Of a stretch of DNA of 64,000 nucleotides, positions 33,742 to 42,740 are shown piece after piece. Location of the stretch: contig JHVA01000001.1 of the NCBI GenBank assembly GCA_000688615.1, positions 2,976,001-3,040,000 on the forward strand, read 5' to 3'. The notes below the pieces were generated by a model. That model was not told where the DNA came from. It saw only the letters and a program-made list of their open reading frames with translations, and ran no database searches. Origin of the DNA: Acidobacteriaceae bacterium KBS 146. Lineage in GTDB: Bacteria; Acidobacteriota; Terriglobia; Terriglobales; Acidobacteriaceae. The translations under genes and the position numbers were made by a program. Numbering within the stretch: position 1 is the first letter of the stretch; each line of letters opens with the position of its first letter.

Positions 33742-34317
33742 TCAGGCTCGTCCAGCGAAGTCGCGATTTTCCGTCGATACCTTCACCTTCTCGCCTTCCT
33801 TGATAAACAGCGGCACGCGAATCTGGAGGCCGGTCTCAAGCTTTGCCATCTTCGTCACGCTTCCGCTCGACGTGTCGCCCTTGATGCCTGGTTCCGTCTC
33901 GGCGACGTCGAGCTCGACGAAGATCGGCAGTTGCAGCGCAATAGGATTGCCGTTGTACTTGTGGACCTGGATCTCGAGATTCTCGATCAGAAAATCAGTG
34001 GCATCTCCCGTCATCGCCTCTGTCAAAGTGAGCGTTTCGAAGTTCTGCTGATCGAGGAAGTGGAAGCCATCGCCGTCGGCGTAGAGAAAGGTAGCTGGCA
34101 CGAGCTCCAGGTCCGGCTCCTTGAACTTATCGCCCGCCTTGAAGGTCTTCTCAAAGACTGCGTTCGTGAGCAGGTTGCGCATCTTCAGCCGTACCAGCGT
34201 CTGGCCGCCGCGCGCTGTAGGCGAGCTGATGTCCGCTTCCATGCAGTAGTAGGGTACATTTTCGTGTTCGAACACCGCTTTGCGTTTTACGTTGATTGCT
34301 TCGATCAGTGCGGCCAT
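33742..34317 (-). CDS. efp: Elongation factor P with YeiP/EfpL-type loop
   Basis: Start at 34317, preceded by AGAGGAG. The 191-residue product has the three beta-barrel domains of EF-P: a KOW-like domain I with LVRLKMRNLLT, an OB domain II (YLYADGDGFHFLDQ type) and domain III ending GEKVKVSTENRDF, with ETEPGIKGDT at the domain junction. The tip loop reads SSPTARGGQT, matching the SPTARG loop of E. coli YeiP/EfpL rather than the PGKG of beta-lysylated EF-P; Arg36 sits at the tip. It should relieve ribosome stalling at proline-rich stretches. No epmA/B or earP modification gene is nearby. Confidence 0.93.
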   Translation of the reverse strand: MAALIEAINVKRKAVFEHENVPYYCMEADISSPTARGGQTLVRLKMRNLLTNAVFEKTFKAGDKFKEPDLELVPATFLYADGDGFHFLDQQNFETLTLTEAMTGDATDFLIENLEIQVHKYNGNPIALQLPIFVELDVAETEPGIKGDTSSGSVTKMAKLETGLQIRVPLFIKEGEKVKVSTENRDFAGRA

Positions 34318-34337
34318 GAAGCTCCTCTTCCACTTCA

Positions 34338-34366
34338 AGTATAGGTGGGGCGAAGTGATCGGACAA
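34338..34366 (-). promoter_or_regulatory. Promoter of the EF-P gene
   Basis: On the minus strand TTGTCC (34366-34361) and TATACT (34343-34338) are separated by 17 bases. The element lies 20 bases upstream of the EF-P start and overlaps the region before the divergent DUF2164 gene. Confidence 0.65.
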
Positions 34367-34390
34367 AGGCACGCGTGTAAGCTGAGGCCT

Positions 34391-34669
34391 ATGATTCATG
34401 AGCTGCCGCCACAGACCCGTGCCGATGCTGTCGGTTCGATCAAGCGCTACTTTGAAGAGAACATGCCCGAGCCCATCGGCGATCTGCCCGCAGGCATGCT
34501 GCTCGACTTCTTTCTGGAAGAGATCGGACCAGTTATCTACAACCGTGCCATCGCCGATGCGCAGGCGCGGCTGGCCATACGCGTCTCCGACATGAGTGGC
34601 GAGTTGTACGCCGATGAGTTTCAATACTGGCCAAAGATCGATGCGAAGCGCAGAAACCGTCGACGGTAA
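34391..34669 (+). CDS. DUF2164 family protein
   Basis: Start at 34391 with GAGG upstream. The 92-residue protein matches DUF2164: an initial ADAVGSIKRYFEENMPEPIG, then AGMLLDFFLEEIGPVIYNRA and IADAQARL. A ~25-residue tail follows, ending in KRRNRRR. Small cytoplasmic helical protein, function unknown. Transcribed divergently from the EF-P gene. Confidence 0.85.
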   Translation: MIHELPPQTRADAVGSIKRYFEENMPEPIGDLPAGMLLDFFLEEIGPVIYNRAIADAQARLAIRVSDMSGELYADEFQYWPKIDAKRRNRRR

Positions 34670-34698
34670 CAGGAGTACGATGTGTTGCGAGGTGCACG

Positions 34699-34800
34699 AT
34701 GATCAATGGCCATTGGCTTCAGCGAATTGCAGTTGTGCGCGCATGGATGCTGGGCGTCGCGTTGCTGATGATGGCAGTCGTCTGGCTGGCGAAGCACTAA
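34699..34800 (+). CDS. Possible 33-residue single-span membrane protein
   Basis: ATG 34699 is preceded by GCGAGG at about eight bases and opens a frame of 33 codons: a polar start (MINGHWLQRIAVVRA) and one hydrophobic span (WMLGVALLMMAVVWLAKH) ending with Lys-His. It follows the DUF2164 gene by 29 bases on the same strand and may be co-transcribed. Small size makes it hard to separate from chance. Confidence 0.4.
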   Translation: MINGHWLQRIAVVRAWMLGVALLMMAVVWLAKH

Positions 34801-34995
34801 AACCAGTACGTTTGTCTCCCCCGCGTCAAGCCTAAGTAATTGCGTTGTTGCCCTGGCCGCGATCCTGCAATCTTCTTGTAACCTCGTTGCAGCTGCGACA
34901 CTCAAACAATCGTTGCGGCTGAGGCAACTACGATCTCTCCGGCCCTCCCCGCAATTTGCGAAAGCATAATCCCACAATATCAAGGAGAAACACGC

Positions 34996-35301
34996 ATGTT
35001 TGATATGAAGAACCTTACGTTGCTGAAGAAGCTGGATGAAAACGCGCCTGACTCCATGAAGGCCTTCTGGGAGTTCGACAAGGCGGCGTTCCAGCCCGGC
35101 TCCATCGATGCACTGCACAAGCAACTGATGGCGCTGGCGGTCGCGCTGACCACGCAATGTCCATATTGTATTGAGCTGCATCGCAGAGCCGCCTTGAAGG
35201 AAGGGGCGACCGAACCGATGCTAGCCGAAACTGCAGTAGTAGCAGCAGCCATGCGGGCCGGCGCGGCCGTAACGCATGCCACCCATCTGTTCAAGGAATA
35301 A
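34996..35301 (+). CDS. Carboxymuconolactone decarboxylase / AhpD-like protein
   Basis: A 101-residue helical protein with the AhpD-type redox motif: ALTTQCPYCIELHRRAALKE, with CxxC followed by His three residues later. The motif supports peroxidase or disulfide reductase activity rather than the decarboxylase that names the family. AAVVAAAMRAGAAVTHATHL at the end fits the family's last helix. AAGGAG lies nine bases before the ATG. Single gene. Confidence 0.92.
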   Translation: MFDMKNLTLLKKLDENAPDSMKAFWEFDKAAFQPGSIDALHKQLMALAVALTTQCPYCIELHRRAALKEGATEPMLAETAVVAAAMRAGAAVTHATHLFKE

Positions 35302-35379
35302 ACGGGTCTTCATGACCTGCATGCAGCGTTCGCGTCGTATGCAGGTTTCCTCGTCAATCGTGTTTGTTTAGGCGCGCCA

Positions 35380-36396
35380 TCACAGGACTGCAACGTAGTC
35401 TGTGCGTCGATGCTGTCCTGCAGCGATCTCCTTCCACAACTCCCACGCGAATATCACGACGGAGATCGCGAGGGCGATCTTGAATGCCAAGGTGATTCCG
35501 GAGTTGATGCCGTCAAGTGAGCGCAGGCTCCCTGCCGAGATTGCGCTGTTTGCAACGAAGAACATCCGCACCTGCACCATGATGACGAGGATCATGATTC
35601 CCAAGGCCTTTACCGCCAGCTGCAGCCAGCCTCGAGCGCGGCGCAGCGACGGCAACAACATCGCCGCCTTGAGAGGAAGCATGGCTACGAGCAGCCCGAT
35701 GATCTGCCAGTAGACGACGTGCCACTCCGGTGTCAGCTCAAAGGGCATGCCGTGCAGTATCTTCACCCCGGGCCCGAGGATGAGATAAGGATGGCTCGGC
35801 ACTGCGAGCAGCCACACGACGATGAGTGCACTCACCATGAGATCGGCGGCACCGCTCGCAAAGGAGTGCCTCTTGTTCTGGTCGTGATCGAGCGGAGGAA
35901 GGTCGCGTACGCTCCACTTTGGCAGCGTCAGCTTCGGGAAGAAGCGTCCCTGTCCATACTCGAAGACGGCAAAGCCGAGGGTCACGATTCCCCAGAAGGT
36001 CAGCGCTACTGCGGGGAAGCGACCGACGGACTCTCCGATTCGATGCCCCAGATCGGCACCAGACCCGGAGCCGAGGAGAATGCCGGCCATCTGCACCGCG
36101 GCGTAGGCCAGCACCATCAAAGGAAAGCTTCGCTTCAGCGTGTACCAATACATCGGAAACAGGGTGGGCCCGATCAGAAAGTGCTGCGAGCCGTAGCGCG
36201 ATGCGACGAGCACCGGCATTCCATGGCGTTCGAGGACCGCGGCCTGCTCCGTCTCCGTCAATGAGCGGCCCAGCTCCTCCTCGCGGCACTCCATCTCGGA
36301 TTCGAGATTGGCCCTCAGTTCCGCCAGTGTGTCCTCGCGTCCTCGCACTGGAAGATGCTCTTCGACCGCCTGCAGATAACGCTTTAGAAGTTCCAT
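35380..36396 (-). CDS. HAAS-domain membrane protein
   Basis: Start at 36396, with the binding site GGAGGG lying in the last codons of the upstream padR gene, so the two are translationally linked. Residues 1-75 are a HAAS-like helical cap (LLKRYLQAVEEHLPVRGRED), frequently found next to PadR regulators. The remaining ~260 residues contain about seven hydrophobic segments. Of 338 residues in total, none forms a known enzyme motif. Probably the regulated membrane target of the PadR protein; function unknown. Confidence 0.85.
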   Translation of the reverse strand: MELLKRYLQAVEEHLPVRGREDTLAELRANLESEMECREEELGRSLTETEQAAVLERHGMPVLVASRYGSQHFLIGPTLFPMYWYTLKRSFPLMVLAYAAVQMAGILLGSGSGADLGHRIGESVGRFPAVALTFWGIVTLGFAVFEYGQGRFFPKLTLPKWSVRDLPPLDHDQNKRHSFASGAADLMVSALIVVWLLAVPSHPYLILGPGVKILHGMPFELTPEWHVVYWQIIGLLVAMLPLKAAMLLPSLRRARGWLQLAVKALGIMILVIMVQVRMFFVANSAISAGSLRSLDGINSGITLAFKIALAISVVIFAWELWKEIAAGQHRRTDYVAVL

Positions 36397-36400
36397 GGCC

Positions 36401-36778
36401 TTATCCCTCCTTCTGCACAATCCTGTCCAGTGAATCGTTGATGCGGTTCCACTCCGCGAGCAATAGTCCGAAGATCTGCTGGCCTGCGGCCGAAAGCCGG
36501 TAGAAACGCTTGTTGCGCTTCTCTTCCTCGCGCCACTCGCTGGTCAGTAGTCCCTGCTGCTCCAGCCTTCGCAGCAGCGGATACAGGGTGCTTTCCTCGA
36601 TCTCAAGACCAGCTTCGGCCAGCGACTTTCGCAGTGTGTAGCCGTAGTGTTCCTTGCGAAGCTGCGCCAGTACGGCCAGCACCAGGCATCCTCGCCGCAG
36701 CTCAAGCCGGAGGGAGTCAAAGAGCTCCGCGCTGGATGCGCTGTCTTTTACTGCGCCGTCTTTGGTTGTTGGCTCCAT
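36401..36778 (-). CDS. PadR-family transcriptional regulator
   Basis: A 125-residue regulator. After a ~20-residue polar N-terminus comes the PadR winged helix: GCLVLAVLAQLRKEHYGYTL, then IEESTLYPLLRRLEQQGLLT and KRFYRLSAAGQQIFGLLL. It precedes and is coupled to the HAAS membrane protein gene. Repeats just upstream of its start suggest autorepression. The ligand is unknown. Confidence 0.93.
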   Translation of the reverse strand: MEPTTKDGAVKDSASSAELFDSLRLELRRGCLVLAVLAQLRKEHYGYTLRKSLAEAGLEIEESTLYPLLRRLEQQGLLTSEWREEEKRNKRFYRLSAAGQQIFGLLLAEWNRINDSLDRIVQKEG

Positions 36779-36813
36779 ACTGTACGAAACATACTGTATG
36801 ACAAACAGTGTAC
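36776..36813 (-). promoter_or_regulatory. Operator candidate of the PadR-HAAS operon
   Basis: CATACTGTA occurs twice (36776-36784 and 36790-36798), 14 bases apart; the second is part of the perfect palindrome CATAC-T-GTATG (36790-36800). An inverted partial copy, ACAGTGTAC, lies at 36805-36813. The cluster begins at the padR start codon, as expected for autoregulation. Confidence 0.5.
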
Positions 36814-37013
36814 GACGTCAAGTATGATTGCGATGGCTTTTATTTCAACCCCGTCAGAGCTGGAGGATTCTAATAAATTATTGATTCAATATGGCTTATG
36901 CGAATGCCGGCGATTTCTTGAAATGAACACCGCCATATTTGATGAAGCTCGAAAGGATCAGACAAGCTCCGACTCAAACACGGGAGCTGAGAAGGTAGCA
37001 CAACCGGCGCGAC

Positions 37014-37385
37014 TCAGGGCTCTTCTTCTTCGACCAGCGCACGAAGCCGGTTAATGGCCGCGTCCCAGTGATCCGAGATTTGTTGCAGGTGTAAGCGCAC
37101 TTCATCGAGCCGCTCCGGATGCAGCTGCCAGATGCGTTCGCGCCCTCCTCGGCAACTCTCCGCAATGCGCGCGTGTTCGAGAGCTTCAAGATGCTTGGTG
37201 ATGGCTTGTCGCGTAACCGCCGCGCCCGTAGCGAGTTGCGTGATCGACAGCGGACCTTCCCGTGAGAGTCGCGTCACCAGACGGAGGCGTGTCTCGTCGC
37301 CCAGCGCGGCAAAGGCCAGTGCGGTTTCAGCGTACCTTGGCCGCGTCGCTGTGCTGCGCACGGCCGGGTGCCTATGCCGCGTCAT
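37014..37385 (-). CDS. ArsR-family winged-helix regulator
   Basis: A 123-residue regulator with the ArsR fold: ALAFAALGDETRLRLVTRLS, then GPLSITQLATGAAVTRQAIT and KHLEALEHARIAESCRGGRE. No metal-binding ELCVCDL motif is present, so it is of the non-metal type. This is the form usually paired with SRPBCC proteins. Its start overlaps the end of the SRPBCC gene by 14 bases. Confidence 0.92.
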   Translation of the reverse strand: MTRHRHPAVRSTATRPRYAETALAFAALGDETRLRLVTRLSREGPLSITQLATGAAVTRQAITKHLEALEHARIAESCRGGRERIWQLHPERLDEVRLHLQQISDHWDAAINRLRALVEEEEP

Positions 37386-37866
37386 GGAGATACTTTCCGA
37401 TCAACATGGCCTGTGCCTCCCATCCATAGCTGTTGCTCTCGAAGGCCTTGGCGCGGCGGTGGACAGGAATGCGATCAAAGCCTGATTCGATGATGGTGAG
37501 CCGGGTGCCTCCTTCAACCTCATTGAGGATGAACTCGACCAAAGTGGTCGGCTCACAAGAGTAGTCAACATCCAGATCAACTGCGCAGGGATGCCAGCGG
37601 AAGGAAAACAGCGATTGCGGCTCGATGCGCTCGACCGTGATGTCGAATTTTTTACCTTCGTACGGTGCCTGTGCCGCGGCTATTTCGGCATCGACGGTTG
37701 TGGGCTTGATGATGCCACTGATATGTGCGCCCGGCGCGAATGGAGCATCGAAGCGCACACCGAACCAGCGGCCAAACTGTGCCGAATCGGCGATGGCTTT
37801 CCACACGCGTTCCCGCGGCGAACGCAGGATGACCTCTTTGACGATGCGATCTGTTGTGCTCGACAT
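37372..37866 (-). CDS. SRPBCC (AHSA1-like) domain protein
   Basis: A 164-residue START-like protein: RIVKEVILRSPRERVWKAIA, then FGRWFGVRFDAPFAPGAHIS, SFRWHPCAVD, and a C-terminal helix containing GWEAQAMLIGKYL. These proteins bind hydrophobic ligands in a helix-grip cavity. The ArsR-type regulator gene overlaps its 3' end, a recurrent pair in which the regulator probably controls the operon. Confidence 0.9.
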   Translation of the reverse strand: MSSTTDRIVKEVILRSPRERVWKAIADSAQFGRWFGVRFDAPFAPGAHISGIIKPTTVDAEIAAAQAPYEGKKFDITVERIEPQSLFSFRWHPCAVDLDVDYSCEPTTLVEFILNEVEGGTRLTIIESGFDRIPVHRRAKAFESNSYGWEAQAMLIGKYLHDAA

Positions 37867-37948
37867 GCAACCCCCTTATTGCATATCGAACTATATGCGC
37901 CGGTGGCGGGATATGCAACCTCAACATTGCGTATAAAAGGCACGGTCG

Positions 37949-38836
37949 TTACCTTTCCGTAAGACGTAGCTTGTTGATGAGGGCGGCGAGAGCAGCCGGC
38001 TGGTTGCGGCGGCTTGGGTAGTAGAGAAAAAAGCCGGGAAAGGTGGGGCACCAGTCTTTGAGAACCTGAACCAGCCGACCGCTGGCAATCTTGTCTTTGA
38101 GCACTCCCTCCATCGCCATTCCGATTCCCAGGCCCTTCAGAGCGGCTTGAATCACCAGATCGGGGGCATCGAAGGTGAGCGATCCTTGAGGGTTGACGGT
38201 CAACGTTCTGCGCCCTTTCTCGAACTCCCAGCGATATGTTCCGGTGCGGAAGCGGAAGGCGATGCAGGTATGATCTTTCAAATCGCGAGGCGTCCGCGGA
38301 GGCTTGTTGGATTCGAAATAGGTTGGCGACCCGACAGCGGCCAGTCGCATATCCTTACTAACCCTGACAGCGATCATCTCCTTCTGGATGAACTCGCCGA
38401 TCTGTATGCCTGCGTCGTACTCGCCTGCGACCAGATCGACCGGATCATTCGACGAAGTGACATCCAATGCGATGTCGGGATAGTTTCGTACAAACTGCGC
38501 CAGCTTTGGCAGAAGAATCAAATGCGCGGCGGTATGGGAGAGGACGAGCCGGATGCGACCCGCCGGGCGATCTCGCATCTTCCGAACACTGGCCAGAGAG
38601 CGGTCGATCCGTTCGAGCGCCGGTGCGAGGTCTTGCAGCAGCGCCTTCCCCGCTGCGGTGGGTGACACGCTTCGCGTAGTGCGGGCCAGCAGTTGCAGCC
38701 CCAGCCTCTTCTCAAGCCCTCGCATCGAATGACTCAGCGCAGATTGCGAGACGCCAAGGCGGGTGGCTGCGCGGGTAAAGCTCTTCTCCTCCGCCACGAT
38801 GGCAAAGGCGGCGAGGTCTCCGAGTTCCTTTTTCAT
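37949..38836 (-). CDS. LysR-family transcriptional regulator
   Basis: A 295-residue LysR protein: N-terminal HTH (LAAFAIVAEEKSFTRAATRL, GVSQSALSHSMRGLEKRLGL) and a C-terminal periplasmic-binding-protein-like effector domain from about residue 90. It is divergent from the aldo/keto reductase gene, with 115 bases between starts, and probably regulates it, as is common for this pair. Confidence 0.94.
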   Translation of the reverse strand: MKKELGDLAAFAIVAEEKSFTRAATRLGVSQSALSHSMRGLEKRLGLQLLARTTRSVSPTAAGKALLQDLAPALERIDRSLASVRKMRDRPAGRIRLVLSHTAAHLILLPKLAQFVRNYPDIALDVTSSNDPVDLVAGEYDAGIQIGEFIQKEMIAVRVSKDMRLAAVGSPTYFESNKPPRTPRDLKDHTCIAFRFRTGTYRWEFEKGRRTLTVNPQGSLTFDAPDLVIQAALKGLGIGMAMEGVLKDKIASGRLVQVLKDWCPTFPGFFLYYPSRRNQPAALAALINKLRLTER

Positions 38837-38858
38837 GATTCATGAATTTTATTCATGG
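38832..38858. promoter_or_regulatory. Operator candidate between lysR and the reductase gene
   Basis: TTCATGA-T-TCATGAA (38832-38846) is a perfect 15-base palindrome overlapping the lysR start codon, and a third TTCATG half-site lies at 38852-38857. Placement at the regulator's own start fits LysR autoregulation. Confidence 0.45.
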
Positions 38859-38882
38859 CTGCATACGATGCCAACTCTCTAG

Positions 38883-39947
<1,065 letters not shown>

Positions 39948-40037
39948 TTGCAATCGGGTTCGCAGACGACTCTCCGGTTCTCAGCTTTTGAGATAAGTCG
40001 TCCCTAACTCGGCTTGTTGGTCTTACGTCTGAAAAAC

Positions 40038-40076
40038 CAAAGCGGCGGCTCCGGAAGGAACCGCCGCTTTGATTTT
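40038..40076. terminator. Strong hairpin terminator after the aldo/keto reductase gene
   Basis: CAAAGCGGCGG and CCGCCGCTTTG form a perfect eleven-base-pair stem around a 12-base loop, with ATTTTG after it and GAAAAAC before it. It lies 90 bases after the stop codon. A similar CGGCGG/CCGCCG terminator occurs at 45811-45845. Confidence 0.75.
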
Positions 40077-40180
40077 GTCTGCAGGAGCGGGTGGTGCACG
40101 CGAGCACACTGGCGACGAGAACGTTAGAATCCGATCCAGGAAGGGTTGTTCAAAACAGGCGATACAGAGGAACAGTCCAG

Positions 40181-41353
40181 ATGACGGTGAATGCGTCACC
40201 TCAGGTGATCTCGCAGGAGACTACGACGCAGGCGCCCCAGCGCCTTGTCTTTCTTGATGTCGTGCGGGGAATGACGATTGCCTTCATGATCCTGGTCAAC
40301 AATAACGGAAATGAGCATCTCGCCTACTGGCCCCTGAAACACTCTGACTGGAATGGATGGACCCCGACCGATTTAGTGTTTCCGATATTCCTCTTCCTGG
40401 TGGGTATCACCACTGTGCTTTCCACGGCGTCGCGAATCGCCCGCGGCGGGTCCAGGCGTTCCCTGTTCTGGCATGCATTGCGACGAGCTGCGATCCTGTT
40501 CGTGCTGGGCATCCTCATTCATGGGTTTCCGCACTACCCGTTGGCAACGCTGCGGTTCTACGGCGTGCTGCAGCGAATTGCCCTCTGTTATCTGGTGGCA
40601 ACCGTACTCTATCTGTGGGATCGGCGTGTGGTTACGCTTGTATGCGTTTCGGCGGCGTGTCTGCTGAGCTATTGGATCCTCCTGCGTTGGATTCCCATCC
40701 CTGGATATGGAATGCCCGGGCGTGACTTTCCCTTTCTCGATAAGGACATCAATTGGGTCTCCGTCGTGGATCGGCGGTTGTTTCCCGGCAGGCTGCTCGA
40801 GAAGACACGGGACCCTCTTGGATTGATCAGCACGGTTCCGGCGATCGCGACCTGCCTTCTTGGAATGTTGACCGGGCTCTGGCTTCGCACCACAAGGGGG
40901 ATGCAAGAGAAAGCGGCAGGCCTGCTGGCGGGGGCCTTTGGCGGTCTCATGCTTGGAAGCCTGTGGGCGATATGGTTTCCTTTCAACAAGAGACTGTGGA
41001 CGAGCTCCTACGTGCTCTTCGCGGCTGGCTGGACGCTGTTGATACTTTTTCTCTGTTACTTCGTGATCGACATCAGGAAGCATCAGGGCGCGTGGACCTA
41101 CCCATGGAAGGTCTTCGGATCGAATGCCATCTTCGCCTACGCCTTGTCGGAGTTACTATCCATCGTGCTGGAAGTTATCCGCGTTGGAGGCAACGGCAGC
41201 ACGACAAGTCTGAAGGCATTGATCTACACGAGAATCTTCTCGTCCACCGTCAGCCCTGCGTTGGGCTCTCTCCTCTACTCGCTGAGCTATGTTCTGATCT
41301 GTTTTATTCCGTGCCTGGTGCTGTTCAGAAGGCGAATCTTCATCAAGATCTAA
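40181..41353 (+). CDS. DUF1624/DUF5009-type multi-span membrane protein (HGSNAT-like)
   Basis: Start taken at 40181. The 390-residue protein has the pattern of the heparan-alpha-glucosaminide N-acetyltransferase-like family: RLVFLDVVRGMTIAFMILVN, NGNEHLAYWPLKHSDWNGWT with the conserved His-(S/A)-Asp-Trp, then PTDLVFPIFLFLVGITTVLS, and later RFYGVLQRIALCYLVATVLY. Around ten membrane spans. Bacterial members are thought to acetylate sugars across the membrane, but no acceptor is established. Single gene. Confidence 0.88.
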   Translation: MTVNASPQVISQETTTQAPQRLVFLDVVRGMTIAFMILVNNNGNEHLAYWPLKHSDWNGWTPTDLVFPIFLFLVGITTVLSTASRIARGGSRRSLFWHALRRAAILFVLGILIHGFPHYPLATLRFYGVLQRIALCYLVATVLYLWDRRVVTLVCVSAACLLSYWILLRWIPIPGYGMPGRDFPFLDKDINWVSVVDRRLFPGRLLEKTRDPLGLISTVPAIATCLLGMLTGLWLRTTRGMQEKAAGLLAGAFGGLMLGSLWAIWFPFNKRLWTSSYVLFAAGWTLLILFLCYFVIDIRKHQGAWTYPWKVFGSNAIFAYALSELLSIVLEVIRVGGNGSTTSLKALIYTRIFSSTVSPALGSLLYSLSYVLICFIPCLVLFRRRIFIKI

Positions 41354-41356
41354 CGG

Positions 41357-41698
41357 CTACATTGGATTCGCCACGCCCGGGCTTCGAAGGGATCCGCAAA
41401 ATACTCGGTCTCGTGCATGACCTTACCGTTGCGGAACTCCATGATGCTGACGGTGTATGCCGGTCGCCTCTGGTAGGTGATCGTGTATTCCGTTGACCCA
41501 GAGGTCCCCTTCTCCGACGATCCGCCTTACATTGAAACCGGAGGGCTTGCCGGGATGATGACCCCGCAAGGCCTGCAGATTGCTTCGCCCGAGGATTCGC
41601 TCCCCCGATTGAGGATAGTCACAGACGGCATCGTCATCGTAAATGTCGTGTTCCGTGTTGATATCACCGGCCGCCGACGCGAGACGGATGGTCTGCAC
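41357..41698 (-). pseudogene. Frameshifted SnoaL-like (NTF2-fold) gene
   Basis: On the minus strand the first part reads IRLASAAGDINTEHDIYDDD, then AVCDYPQSGERILGRSNL and RRIVGEGDLW, the usual SnoaL-like order. At about 41497-41499 the frame breaks inside a GGG; in the next frame the family continues perfectly as TEYTITYQRRPAYTVSIMEF, RNGKVMHETEYFADPF and EARAWR to a TAG at 41357. One extra G (or two lost bases) explains this. No ATG fits; GTG 41698 is the best start. Either a genuine pseudogene or a sequencing error. Confidence 0.75.
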
Positions 41699-41774
41699 GT
41701 CGCACCGTTTGTAGAACACTTCCAAATTTTTTTGGATGCGCCGGACTTGAACTTGCTCAGAACCTAGCGAATGT

Positions 41775-42494
41775 TTAGCTACGTTTGGAGCGGAAGGAGT
41801 GGCTGGTCCGAGAGTGGCGCGACCGTCTTGACACATGCGGCGAGTACGTCCACTGGCGGACGGGGCCTACGTCCACATGGACGAACTGGCTCCTCGGGTA
41901 GTAGCCTACGCCACCTGCGTCGAGCGACAGCGCGGCGTCGCGCAGCAACGGCGCCGAAACGCCAGGGACACGAATATCGAGGGCCTTGGCTTCAATATGC
42001 TGCGAGTGCAGGGCGGCGTTGGTGGTTCCGCTCTCGCGAAGCATGTCGTTCGTCTCCTGCGTTCGGTAGGCAGAGAGGATGTTGACGGCGGCGTTGGTTT
42101 TACCCAGCTTTGCGAGCATGGTGTGCAGCACGTCGAAGGTGCGCGGGTCGTACTCGCTAACCTCCTCGTTGTGGCTGTCACGCAGAAACGCATTCAGCTT
42201 GTCGAGCGCATCCGGGATATAGGTGTCGCCGATGCGGTAGACCACGTTGAGAACCTCGCCGGTATAGGCGCGCACGAGTTTCAGCTCATACTTCTGGCCG
42301 TCGGCTGGAAGCTCCTCTTCGTCATCGGGCAGAAGGCCTGCGACGGGAAGCGCAACATTGACGAAGGCGTGCGTAAGGGCATGATAGCGAGGATGCTTGC
42401 GGGCCGCGGGCCGACGCGAGGCTGCCGAGGCGGGAATAACTCCCACGAGGAGAATAGCGAGAAGAGCGTGGAGCCTGCGCGAGCAGACGAACAT
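41775..42494 (-). CDS. Secreted DUF882 (YcbK-like) putative peptidase
   Basis: Read from ATG 42494, which begins the signal peptide MFVCSRRLHALLAILLVGVI; an ATG at 42593 would add 33 residues. The M15-like zinc site is visible: NILSAYRTQETN, then HSQHIEAKALDIRVPG, with His and Asp ligands, and FVHVDVGPVRQW, with the third His. Relatives (YcbK, DUF882) are murein endopeptidase-like proteins exported to the periplasm. The C-terminal ~20 residues are a Ser/Arg-rich tail. Confidence 0.88.
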   Translation of the reverse strand: MFVCSRRLHALLAILLVGVIPASAASRRPAARKHPRYHALTHAFVNVALPVAGLLPDDEEELPADGQKYELKLVRAYTGEVLNVVYRIGDTYIPDALDKLNAFLRDSHNEEVSEYDPRTFDVLHTMLAKLGKTNAAVNILSAYRTQETNDMLRESGTTNAALHSQHIEAKALDIRVPGVSAPLLRDAALSLDAGGVGYYPRSQFVHVDVGPVRQWTYSPHVSRRSRHSRTSHSFRSKRS

Positions 42495-42740
42495 CCGGAG
42501 GGATTCTGGAAGTGAGAAGGACAACCGGCAGGGCTCCTGTTGAGATTCGTGGTACGGAACTGGATTAGGCGAATGCGTTTCTGCAATCGTCATTCGCGTT
42601 TAACGATTGTAACCCTCACCAGAACGAATGCGCCCTTGAAGAGCTACAACCTTTTGGTTAATTTCCCAAATAGGCAACGCCGCGGCGAACAAAGGGCGAT
42701 ACCCCGATAGCAGAGCGAAGACGATGAACAGCGCGGCCGA

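Noticed and set aside
36823..37054. Possible small plus-strand gene in an AT-richer stretch between padR and the arsR-like gene
   Set aside because: No Shine-Dalgarno and its end overlaps the antisense of the ArsR gene; only the base composition was suggestive.
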